Shown: piece after piece, positions 33,031 through 42,712 of the stretch
How the letters are laid out: each line of letters begins with the position of its first letter
Numbering within the stretch: the stretch's first letter is position 1
Assembly (NCBI RefSeq): GCF_004664715.2
Contig: NC_051063.1
Span: forward strand, 66,669,518-66,733,517
Reading direction: 5' to 3'
Source: Peromyscus leucopus
Lineage: Eukaryota > Chordata > Mammalia > Rodentia > Cricetidae
Length of the DNA: 64,000 nt
Position numbers and translations under genes: made by a program
Notes under the pieces: model-generated
What the model saw: only the letters and a program-made list of their open reading frames with translations
Told to the model about the DNA's origin: nothing
The model's database searches: none

Positions 33031-34431
33031 GAAAAAACAGGTGGAGTAGTCACCACAATATTCTGTCCTATAAACAAAAACATCATCAACTTCAGAAGAT
33101 TGAAATATTGCAGAAAATTCTACTTCAATAAGACATCCTTAAAAGTTCAAATATCTGCACATTACCCAACTCGGTTCTAAATAACCCATGAATAAATGAT
33201 AAATCCACAAATAAATAATTCATTTATAAATTACTACAAGCTAACTAAAAAAAAGCCCTTTGAGCTAAATGAAAATAAAAAGACATTTAGAAATGTGAGG
33301 TGACAGTTGAAGAAGACACAGAACAAAGCCACAGGCCTGGAACACCGGTGCTGAAAAATAAAAATGGTTAAAATTTAATGATGGAACTTCCAACCCAGAG
33401 TAGGAAAGAAAAACAATTACTAACTTCAAATATATGCAGAAAAGGATGAATGAAAATCAATAGGGGGAAAAAACAGGAAAAATGGAAAATTAATTCTTCG
33501 AAAAGCTAGCTCAAACTGAAAACCAGCACAAGAGAAAAAACAGAAGTGGAAAGTGGGAGGAACACAAGTCAACAGTGAAGCCCCTGCAGGCATTAAAAGA
33601 ACAGCGAGGGCATAACGGAAATAATGCTGCATCGATACAGTGGATGCCCGGGGTTTAAAGAAACAAACAGACAGAGGTGGCGCAAAACGGAGGCGTCAGA
33701 GACAGAACCAAACTGTGAGTGGCCTATAGAGTAGAGAGCCACCTGTAGAAACCTGGCCCTGCTTATGCCTCGGACACAGAAGGTAGGGTGGGGGGGAAAT
33801 TGCCATCGGCTGCAGGGGACCACCCTCAGGTTGCCACACTCATTCTGCAGAAGCAGTAATGGGGACAGTGTGAGATCTTCAGGACAAAGCTACAGAGATC
33901 AATGGAAGAAATTATAGATTACAGCGCTGGACCCATGTGTGCACCTGGGATTGATTTATGACAAAGGTACCAAGGCAACTGGATGCAGACAGGAACACGT
34001 CACGGGGCAGGGGCAGGAGGGGGGAACATGCATGGGAACAATAGGATGTAAATGTAAAACAAAATAACACCGCATACCAAATCATCCCAAAATGTCTCAT
34101 GAAAGAGTCAGACTCGAGAGCATAAAACTTCAAGAAGAAAACGTGGACATGTGTTTGCCATCTTGTGGTGGCCAGTGACCCAAGGATGCAGTGCAGAGAG
34201 TTCATCACACCTTCATTACAGCTACTTAAATCGGAGGTGCACAGCTCAGTCCCTACAAGTGGCAGGGTATGGACCAATGCAGGCTTCATGGTCCTGTGGT
34301 TGATTTCTTACCCCTCTGGTACTGACTACCTCACATCAAACCTGTGAATGCAGAGTGCAGGGAATATCCACTGTGGTCCTTTTAACCATAAAATGACTAA
34401 TGGCTGGAAGAAGCACATAGTGACAACAGAT

Positions 34432-34700
34432 GGTCTAAAGAAAAAGTACTTTAATGCGTGACTTAAAAATAGAGTCTAAAAATGCCAAAATTAGGAGTGT
34501 CCTCTGTCCTCCATTGAGCCCTTGGTCATGTGGGACAAGGACATCACCATGAGGCCCTGAGTAAGTAAAGTTCCCAGAATCCCACAGCCCACCCAGGCTG
34601 ACATGTAGTGATGGGTAGAAATTGTCCCCTGATGTTGGCAACTAGCACTGACCATCCCACAGGACAAGTCACACTCATCTGTGGATAGGGCTCCCATGTG
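34432..34700 (-). mobile_element. LTR-like repeat copy 1, antisense
   Basis: Related to 37325-37570 in the same orientation. Both show a run like aagtactttaat/atagtcctttaat, then ttcccagaatcccacagcc/gctcccagaagcccacagt, ggctgacatg-t/c-ag, gggtagaaattg/gagtagaaattgg and a closing cactga/gactga. Read on the minus strand, the attaaag motif could be a poly(A) signal, suggesting a rodent LTR. Family unknown to me. Confidence 0.5.
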
Positions 34701-34856
34701 GAAGTTGCATGTGACCCTAATTTTGATGTCATACACAAGAAATCAAAATAAAAATTCTCTAAAACTGTACACATGGGCAGAGGAAAAGCATCAAAAATTA
34801 ACATTTTATATATGAATGATGAAATCATTGATAATTATTCTCATTTTCCTTATCAT

Positions 34857-36392
34857 GGTGGTTTAAATGAGGATGGCCCCATAGGCTCACACATTTGAAT
34901 GTTTTATTACCAGTTGGTGGACCTGTTTGGGAAAGATTAGGAGGTGTGGCCTCTTTGGAAGAGATGTGTCACTGGGGTGGGCTTTGAGGTTTCAAAAGCC
35001 CATGTTATTCCTCATGCCTGGGAACCAGGATGTAAGCTCTCAGATACTCCTCAAGCTCCATGCTTGCCTGCCTGCCTGCCTGTCTACTGCCTGCCTGCCT
35101 GCCTGCCTGCTGCCTGCCTGCTGCCTGTCTGTCTGCCTGCCTGCCTGCCTGCCTGCTGCCTGCCTGCCTGTCTGCCTGCCTGCCTGCCTGCCTGCCTGCT
35201 GCCTGCCTGCCTGCTGCCTGCCTGTCTGCCTGTCTGTCTGCCTGCCTGCCTGCCTGCCTGCTGCCTGCCTGCTGCCTGCCTGCTGCCTGCCTGCTGCCTG
35301 CCTGCTGCCTGCCTGCTGCCTGCCTGCCTGCTGCCTGTCTGTCTGCCTGCTTGCCTGCCTGCCTGCTGCCTGCCTGCCTGTCTGCCTGCCTGCTGCCTGT
35401 CTGCCTGCTGCCTGCTGCCTGCCTGCTGCCTGTCTGCTGCCTGTCTGCTGCCTGCCTGCTGCCTGCTGCCTGTCTGCTGCCTGCTGCCTGTCTGTCTGCC
35501 TGCCTGCCTGCTGCCTGTCTGCTGCCTGCTGCCTGTCTGTCTGCCTGCCTGCCTGCTGCCTGTCTGCCTGCCTGCATGCCTGCCTGCTGCCTGTCTGCCT
35601 GCCTGCATGCCTGCCTGCTGCCTACTGCCTGCTGCCTGCCTGCTGCCTGCTGCCTGTCTGCCTGCTGCCTGCCTGTTGCCTGCTTGCCTGCCTGCCTGCT
35701 GCCTGCCTGCCTGTCTGCCTGCCTGCTGCCTGCCTGCCTGCTGCCTGCCTGCCTGCTGCCTGCCTGCCTGCTGCCTGTCTGCCTGCTGCCTGCCTGCCTG
35801 CCTGCTGCCTGCCTGCCTGCTGCCTGCCTGCCTGCTGCCTGTCTGCTGCCTGCCTGCTGCCTGCTGCCTGTCTGCTGCCTGCTGCCTGTCTGTCTGCCTG
35901 CCTGCCTGCTGCCTGTCTGCTGCCTGCTGCCTGTCTGTCTGCCTGCCTGCCTGCTGCCTGTCTGCCTGCCTGCATGCCTGCCTGCTGCCTGTCTGCCTGC
36001 CTGCATGCCTGCCTGCTGCCTACTGCCTGCTGCCTGCCTGCTGCCTGCTGCCTGTCTGCCTGCTGCCTGCCTGTTGCCTGCTTGCCTGCCTGCCTGCTGC
36101 CTGCCTGCCTGTCTGCCTGCCTGCTGCCTGCCTGCCTGCTGCCTGCCTGCCTGCTGCCTGCCTGCCTGCTGCCTGCCTGCCTGCTGCCTGCCTGCCTGCT
36201 GCCTGCCTGTCTGCCTGCTGCCTGCTGCCTGCTGCCTGCCTGCCTGCTGCCTGCCTACCTGTCTACTGCTGTGCTCCCCACATAATGATCATGAACTCTA
36301 ACCTTCTGGAACCACAGGCCCCAATAAACTCTTATTTGATAAGTTGCCTTGGTCTTGTGTCTCTTGATAGCAATAGAAAAGTAACAAAGACA
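34857..36392 (+). mobile_element. MaLR LTR disrupted by a giant CTGC tract
   Basis: 5' part: catggtggtttaaatgagga, agattaggaggtgtggcc and ggctttgaggtttcaaaagcc. 3' part: ctccccacataatgatcatg, ccaataaactcttatttg, ttgccttggtcttgtgtctc and agcaatagaaaagtaac. Between them the short CTGC tract normal for the family has become about 1.2 kb (35062-36268). The LTR itself is otherwise typical. Confidence 0.85.
35062..36268. repeat. Compound (CTGC/CTGT/TGC)n expansion
   Basis: Built from CTGC tetramers interrupted by CTGT and by 7-base TGCTGCC steps. A few single-base variants (catg, ctac, gttg, gctt) can serve as landmarks. Several landmarks recur 398 bp apart (tactgcc at 35623 and 36021; gttgcc at 35675 and 36073), showing an internal duplication. 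Very long open frames on both strands (up to 492 codons) arise because the tract is stop-free. Confidence 0.96.
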
Positions 36393-37324
36393 TTTCTTTT
36401 TTTTAACATCTTTTCACGGTAAGACTTTCTTGCTCTTTTTAGGCAAATCCACGTTCTAGCTATCACTGCAGGTAGACATTTTAAGTCACCTTTGCTCTGA
36501 ACTGCTAAGTATCACTAGGGTCATCAGGAGTCTAGGCTCAAGAAACTGGGCTGTGCATTCCTTCACGTGGACCAGAACAGCCCAGGTGGGCCAAGAGCCT
36601 TGGCTGCCAACCCTAGAAGTATGTGGACCTCCTTTTCTTCAGCACCGACCGGGGCACAGGAGAGGCAGAGCCAAGGAGGAGCAGGCTTCAGGAGAGGGAG
36701 AGAGAACATCATATGACCGGAAGGGTGGATGGAAGCCTAGGGAATAGACAGGCCAGGGTGGCACCCACCACCCCCTCAGAGCCAGCCAGCCAGTGGCAGA
36801 AATCACATGACAACTTGGACTTCACCTTGGGAGAACCATGTCTTGTCTGCATTTCTAGAAAGCATCCCAAGCCTAAATCCTCGCAAGGGTTACAAGGTTT
36901 TTAGCCGAAAGTAGTGTCTTCTATGCTACATTGAGTTATAATGGATCCTGGTTTGGTGCATGTCAGGGGAGGGGGAACACGGTCTTACATCTTCCTTGGG
37001 ATTTCAAAATTAGGGGTTATGGAGACTCAAAGAGCAATAGACTTTTCTGTGTTTGGTTTTTTTGTTTGTTTGTTTGTTTGTTTGTTTGTTTTGGTTTGGG
37101 TTTTTTTGTGCCCTCTAGGTTAACATGGGCAGAAAGCTGTAGTTAACCTGGTTCACATCAGCCCGTGTGCCTCGAGGGTGAGTCTCTCCCATGTTATGTG
37201 TGAGAAGATTCTGTAAGGACAACACATGATGCTTCTGGGATGGGAGCTGGTGAATGGCAGCCAGGGCTGGAAGCTGTGGCTCAGTCCCTCCACCAGGGAT
37301 CCTGCTTTACCAGTGGGCATGCAC
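36393..37324. other. Unassigned DNA with a (TTTG)n tract
   Basis: No gene recognised. A TTTG microsatellite occupies 37060-37093. The longest open frames are about 93 codons and lack recognisable features. Confidence 0.45.
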
Positions 37325-37570
37325 GGAAAAGTTAGGACCAAAAGGAAATAGTCCTTTAATTGGGTGTCCCAAGTCTCTCCACAGCCTTTGAGAAGCAAAG
37401 CAAAGTCAAGCAAAGGAGAAAAAAAAAAGCCCAAGGCCTGTGGAGGTGACAAGATCACAGTCAACAAGCTGCCTGGAGCGCTCCCAGAAGCCCACAGTCT
37501 ATGCCGGCTGACATGCAGGTGATGAGTAGAAATTGGTCCCTCAAGCTGGTGGCCAGGACTGAGTGTCAAA
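37325..37570 (-). mobile_element. LTR-like repeat copy 2, antisense
   Basis: Second, better preserved copy of the element at 34432-34700. On the minus strand it starts tcagtcctggccaccagc and includes gaccaatttctactcatcacc, tgacatgtcagcc-like sequence and caattaaaggactatttcc (poly(A)-like). The A-rich interruption near 37420-37430 is specific to this copy. Confidence 0.5.
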
Positions 37571-39236
37571 ATGAAAGGGACTCAGACAGCAAGAAGGCCC
37601 AGCATTGCTCAGATCTCTGGCAGCAGCCGTGACACTGACGACACATGGAAATGAAAGAAGTGGAGGGAACATGGAAGGTGCTGGTGATACACAGAAGCAG
37701 GGGACCAGTGTGGCGCCTAGCTGCCACCCTCCTCCAGCAGAGCCTCCTCCTTGGAACAGCTACTGGATGGCTGAGGCTAAGCGGTTCCTCACTTGCCCTG
37801 GGAACCCTTGTGCTGGCCCCAGCCACGCTGAGCAAAAGATGGATGAGAAGCCATGAAGGTTCTGTTCTTTAAGAACAGATAAGCCAGCCAGCGCTGGAGT
37901 CTTTCCTTCTGAAAAGCCAGGCCTGACCAATGTCCTGGCCTCAAAACACAGTTTGGCGCACTGGAGGCTTCCAGCTGGGATTCCCCACTACAGACAAAAA
38001 GAGGCTTGTCTAAGGTGAGAGGTCTCGGCTCTGGTTCAGAACAGGACTATTCCAACAGACAAAAAACGACCTTTGGGTGGCAGTTTTGTCTTTCTTTGAT
38101 GGTGGGACCTGGAGACAGAGCGGTAGAGGAGTCCTGAAGCCTTCTAAACCTTCTAACCTTGTTCTTCAAGCTCCAGTTTCCTGTTCACATCTTGGTCCAG
38201 CCAATAAAGAAGCAGTGATGGGAGGAATTGGGGGAAGTTGTGTGAGAAATCAAACTGAGAAGGGGAGGCTGATGTGGAAGACCCAAAAGGAGGCTCAACT
38301 TTATGCAGGCCTGTGCCCTTGACTTCCAGAGGAGAACTGGACTGTTTTTTCTCAGAGGGGACAAGGAGACCCCACAGGAAGACATCAGGGCTCTGTCAGG
38401 AGAACATGTGCCCGGTGGTAATCCTGAGTAGGAAGAAAAACAGAGGTTAGGGTGAACCAATGAGGCTGAGCGGCAGAGGACTGAGTGAGGGTGGTGTTTA
38501 CTCCCAGGCTGGGCCCCCATGCCTCTCATTAGTAGGCTGGTTTCCTCTCAGAGGTACCTGCCCTGGGCCCTGCTCTGTGGGGGCTGAAGTATCACATGCT
38601 GACCAGGGGACCTTAGGTCTGAGGTTCCTGTGGCACATTCCCACTGAGGACAATGGAGTACCATATAGGGGTATACATTGCTTGTCCTCCTACACCTGAC
38701 CTGCGGCTTAGGACCTGCACCCAAGGATGTGGAAATGGCATCCTGGCTGGTGGGAAGTGATTGTCCATCATCATCTCCATTTGACCATTTGCCCACAACC
38801 TTGCTCGGTGCTTAACAAATTGCTCGTTACATAGCTGTGTCTTATCTTTTCCCCCTGGTGAGGGCCCTGTAGTTTACACACATGGGTACAGAGGCTCCCT
38901 TGTCTGAATTGTTTGTTCCTATATGAGAAGTTTGTGAGGGGTCCAGTGAGAAAGGGGAGCATGGTCACTGATGCCACTACCCTGGGCTGCGGGTCAAAGT
39001 GTTTGCCCCACACAAAGAGCTCAGCCACATGCAAAGAGGCTGGCAAGATACACAACCCCCTGTTGATACTCGAATTCCTCCACACTTTAGGAAAGCAGCC
39101 ACAGATGACCATGTCTTCATGGGCCAGTTTTCCAGGACCAAAGCTTTGCTGGGTCCCATGGTTTTGTCTGCCACGGCAGCAGAGTGGCTGGTTACCTTCT
39201 GCTCTAGTCTTGTGCTCATGGGAATTTAAACCAACT
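37571..39236. other. Unassigned, relatively GC-rich DNA
   Basis: Nearly 1.7 kb without a recognised repeat, somewhat richer in G/C than its surroundings. Open frames reach 135 codons (38913-39320, plus) and 114 codons (38185-38529, minus). None shows a domain, signal peptide or consistent splice context, so I do not call a gene. Confidence 0.4.
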
Positions 39237-39758
39237 TGCTGTGGGATGTTCTGTATGTCCTGTGGGAGCCCGTTCTCAGGTTCCTTGTGGCGTTACCCAG
39301 CAGGTCCGTATAGAGGATGATTAGGACCATGGGGCCTGAGTGCAGGTGTTTGAGATGGTCTGCACTTGGCTGTGCTGGGGGGATGGTCTGTATGTCAAGT
39401 TGTTCTGATTGGTCAATAAATAAAACCTGATCGGCTGTGGCTAGGCAGGAAGGATAGGCGGGACTAACAGAGAGGAGAAATAAAAGGACAGGAAGGCAGA
39501 AGGACTGGCTGCAGCCGCCGCCATGACCAGCAGCATGTGAAGACGCCGATAAGCTACCAGCCACGTGGCGAGGTATAGATTTGTAGAAATGCGTTACTTT
39601 AAGATATAAGAATAGTTAACAAGAAGCCTGCCACGGCCATACAGTTTGTAAGCAATATAAGTCTCTGTGTTTACTTGGTTGGGTCTGAGCGGCTGTGGGA
39701 CTGGTGGGTGACAGAGATTTGTCCTGACTGTGGGCAAGGCAGAAAAACTCTAGCTACA
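39237..39758 (+). mobile_element. Solo LTR, ERV2/ERVK type, full length
   Basis: TG...CA element of 522 bp with perfect 6-bp duplications ccaact at 39231-39236 and 39759-39764. It starts tgctgtgggatgttctg and contains attggtcaataaataaaacc, gagaaataaaaggac (TATA-like), gccgccgccatgaccagc and acttggttgggtctgagcgg. It ends actctagctaca. It is the best preserved of the three family members (see 12797-13192 and 13441-13794). Confidence 0.92.
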
Positions 39759-39901
39759 CCAACTCCTTTTGTCTGTGGCTGCATGGAGGAAAATTGGCCT
39801 CTGAGTTCCTTGATCCAAGGGAGCATGCTTTCAAGCTTTTCCTACAAGGGAGCAGTTGAGGATTTCTACCACTAAAGGTGTTCTCATACTTTAGACAGGA
39901 C

Positions 39902-40010
<109 letters not shown>

Positions 40011-40085
40011 AGTCATGCACATACGGGTCACATGTGCATGGTCATACACCCTCACACATGTATACACATATATATGCACATACAC

Positions 40086-40688
40086 AATTCTCTTCAGGAT
40101 TGTTCTGCCTACCTATACTGTTCTAGGGTAGTGCATCCAATTAATTTTCTGATACTTCTTTAGCAGTTATAGCTTTATAGCTTTCTCTCATCACAAACCT
40201 GCCCACTTCACAGAATGTATCTATCACCATTTTTAACAAGCCTCAAATTCTGGCATGAGACTGAGCCACGGAACACTCTGTCAGCAGCATGAGCCTGGGT
40301 CTCAGCATTAGAGAGTTCTCTGCTCATCAAAGAAGGAAGATATTGCCCCATTCACCTCCATTATTATCTAATCACAGCTGTGGTGCATGCACATATGAAG
40401 GATGCATTCCTTCCCAAGGCTCATTCAGCAGCCTCCTTTGCAATGGCTGTACCTCCAATTAATCCCAGGGAGGCCACATTTTGCTTAGATGGCTAAATTG
40501 AGTTTACTTGGCAGTTTGTAACCCAACTCTTCTATGATGGCCCTAAAAGGCCTGTTAGTGAACAGTATCTCAACAGAATCAGTTCAGAAGTAGACTTACC
40601 CTGCGTGATCCCAGAGGTGAGAAAAGCAAAGGGCAGGAGCTGAGTACAGTCGGAAGCTGCTGACAGATCACTGGCATGCAATGACCCT
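40086..40688. other. Unassigned DNA
   Basis: No repeat or gene recognised before the 41-bp array. Confidence 0.4.
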
Positions 40689-41311
40689 GTGAGTGTGTCA
40701 CAGTACAGCATAGCACAGCACTGCGGTGGAGCCTCCTGTGTGAGTGTGTCACAGCATAGCACTGGGGTGGAGCCTCCTGTGTGAGTGTGTCACAGCATAG
40801 CACTGGGGTGGAGTCTCCTGTGTGAGTGTGTCACAGCATAGCACTGGGGTGGAGTCTCCTGTGTGAGTGTGTCACAGCAGAGCACTGGGGTAGAGCCTCC
40901 TGTGTGAGTGTGTCACAGCAGAGCACTGGGGTGGAGTCTCCTGTGTGAGTGTGTCACAGCATAGCACTGGGGTGGAGTCTCCTGTGTGAGTGTGTCACAG
41001 CAGAGCACTGGGGTGGAGCCTCCTGTGTGAGTGTGTCACAGAAGAGCACTGGGGTGGAGTCTCCTGTGTGAGTGTGTCACAGCACAGCACTGGGGTGGAG
41101 TCTCCTGTGTGAGTGTGTCATAGCAGAGCACTGGGGTGGAGTCTCCTGTGTGAGTGTGTCACAGCACAGCACTGGGGTGGAACCTCCTGTGTGAGTGTGT
41201 CACAGCAGAGCACTGGGGTGGAGTCTCCTGTGTGAGTGTGTCACAGCACAGCACTGGGGTGGAGTCTCCTGTGTGAGTGTGTCACAGCACAGCACTGGGG
41301 TGGAGCCTCCT
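40689..41311. repeat. 41-bp minisatellite, 15 units
   Basis: The anchor gagtgtgtcacag recurs at 40691, 40742 and then every 41 bp through 41275. The first interval is 51 bp because of an extra 10 bases (tagcacagca region). Units read gtgagtgtgtcacagca-[ta/ga/ca]-gcactggggtgga-[gt/gc/ac]-ctcctgt and differ at only a few positions. High homogeneity suggests recent turnover. A period of 41 is not a multiple of three, so no frame persists. Confidence 0.97.
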
Positions 41312-41401
41312 CAAGCCATGTCCAGCTCAGTGATTCGCACAAACATCACTGGACAAGGCCATCTTCCCTTAGTACTCACACACACCATGTGTGCAGGCTC
41401 G

Positions 41402-41460
41402 AGCCAAGCGTGGTAGCCACAGCCACAACCCAGTGCTCAGGAGGCCAAGGCCAGCTGTAG
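41402..41460 (+). mobile_element. B1 SINE fragment
   Basis: agccaagcgtggtagccac, cccagtgctcaggaggcc and aaggccagctgtag resemble the 5' half of B1. Heavily diverged and truncated. Confidence 0.5.
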
Positions 41461-41469
41461 CTACTGCAC

Positions 41470-42245
41470 TAATTAAGTTTTGTGTTTCTATGACCTCGGT
41501 CACTGGAAAAAGCAGTGTGAGTGTGTGAAGATCTATTTTTAGCTCACAGTGGGGATGGCAAGATAGGTTAATGGGATTTCGTGGTGTCCGAATGTGTCGT
41601 AGGTGGTTTTCACATTGTGTATGACCAGGATGCAGGGAGTGAGGCAGAAAGTGGGCAGGGATAACGTACCTACTTTCTCCTTTTTAATGTTTCTAGAACT
41701 TCCCAAAACAGTGCAACCAGATGGGCATCAATGTAGAATGAAGAACTCTTGTTTATACTGCATTTGTTTAACTCTGTGAGGTTGTGTTACTGTGCCTGTG
41801 TAAAACAACTTATGGTCTAAGAAAGAGCTCAATGGCCAATAGCAAGGCAGGAGAAAGGATGGGCAGGGCTGGCATATAGAGGAGAAATCTGGGAGAAGAG
41901 GATCTAGGAGCAAGGGAAGGAGGTGGAATCCAGGGACCAGCCACCCAGCCACATAGCAAGCTACGAAGAAAGAGTAAGATTTATAGGAAAAAAGCCCAGA
42001 GGCAAAAGGTAGAATTGGTAAGTTAAGAAAAGCTGGCTAGAAATTAAGCCAAGCGATGGCTGGTCATTCCAAATTAAGAATAAGCCTCCGTGTGTGATTT
42101 ATTTGGGAGCTGGGCGGTGGGCCCCATAAAAGAGCCAAAAAAAATAAATAAATAAATAAAATAAAATAAAATTAAAAAAACCAACAACACATCAAGCATT
42201 CAAAGCTCCAGCTAGGGTGGGTTACAGGTTAAAACCATATCTGTC
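41470..42245 (-). mobile_element. MaLR LTR, antisense, split by a newer LTR
   Basis: Left part (41470-41731): ttttgtgtttctatgacc, agatctatttttagctcac, gtgtatgaccaggatgc and gaacttcccaaaacagtgc. Right part (42190-42245): catcaagcattcaaagctcc...ggtgggttacaggttaaaacc. Together they follow the reverse complement of a MaLR LTR. The antisense MaLR internal sequence that follows supports this as a 3' LTR. Confidence 0.6.
41732..42189 (+). mobile_element. Solo LTR nested in a MaLR LTR
   Basis: Starts TG (tgtagaatgaagaactcttg) and ends CA (accaacaaca), 458 bp. It is flanked by perfect 6-bp duplications catcaa at 41726-41731 and 42190-42195. It contains ggccaatagcaaggcagg, ccagccacccagccacat and cgtgtgtgatttatttggg. 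A short AAAT/AAATA-rich stretch near 42140-42175 precedes the end. ERV2 type, a different family from the 39237 LTR. Confidence 0.9.
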
Positions 42246-42545
42246 CCTGGTTCCCAAAATTTCATGGTCGTGTTCCAATGCAGAATACAGTTTAGAAGTC
42301 CCCAAGACCCTAACTGTCCCAGCACTGTTCAAAATTTCAAGTTCAAATTTCCTCTGAAACTCAAGGCAACTCAACTGGGAGCCAGTGTAAAATAAAAAAA
42401 TCACTTCCAATCTACAACATTCCACAGTAAACATTCCTGTTCTGAAAAGGAGGAATGGGACATAGAAAGGAGGAGCAGGACCAAAGACCAAAACCCAGAT
42501 GGCCAAACAAATGCTGTAGTTCCCTATTCTATATCTTTTTGAGAT
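42246..42545 (-). mobile_element. MaLR internal region, antisense
   Basis: Matches the reverse complement of the 3' part of MaLR internal sequence: ggttcccaaaatttcatggtc, ttccaatgcagaatacag, caaaatttcaagttcaaattt-cctctgaa, ctcaaggcaactcaactggg and aaacccagatggcc. Lies directly after the antisense LTR, as expected for a partial provirus. Non-coding. Confidence 0.6.
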
Positions 42546-42579
42546 GTAAAACATTTATCAAAAATAATAGGATGAGATA

Positions 42580-42712
42580 TCTAGAGCTGACACACACATC
42601 CAAACATGCATATACACACATATTACACATGCATGCATACCACACACATATGCATGCACATGCACACCACACACAAATACAAATAAATGCGAACACACAT
42701 ACCATACATGTA
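42580..42712. repeat. Degenerate (CA/CATG)-rich tract
   Basis: Alternating purine-pyrimidine sequence rich in cacaca, catgcatg and acacat without a strict period. Alternating tracts of this type can form Z-DNA. Confidence 0.75.

Larger units (their letters stand above)
31850..34210 (+). mobile_element. Long decayed L1 ORF2 split by LTR and B1
   Basis: ORF2 landmarks appear in order. Endonuclease region: gtattaaatgtaaacaagc, aaatacctctaccaaaa and caacatatattgctcaataattg. Central region: aaatgaaaataaaaagac and attcttcgaaaagctagc. C-terminal third: ttgatttatgacaaaggtacc and agcataaaacttcaagaag-aaaac. A solo LTR (32376-32737) and a B1 (32836-33030) interrupt it. No open frame remains. Parts between landmarks are too diverged for me to align. 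Confidence 0.55.

Noticed and set aside
34927..36422. Very long open frames (413-492 codons plus strand, 333 codons minus strand) encoding Cys/Leu/Pro/Ala or Gln/Ala/Gly/Arg repeats
   Set aside because: They are created by the stop-free CTGC tract inside an LTR. All frames on both strands are open, the residues are pure repeat, and nothing outside the tract is coding.
40689..41311. CRISPR-like or satellite centromere array
   Set aside because: Only 15 units of 41 bp without spacers, too short for centromeric satellite. A local VNTR fits better.
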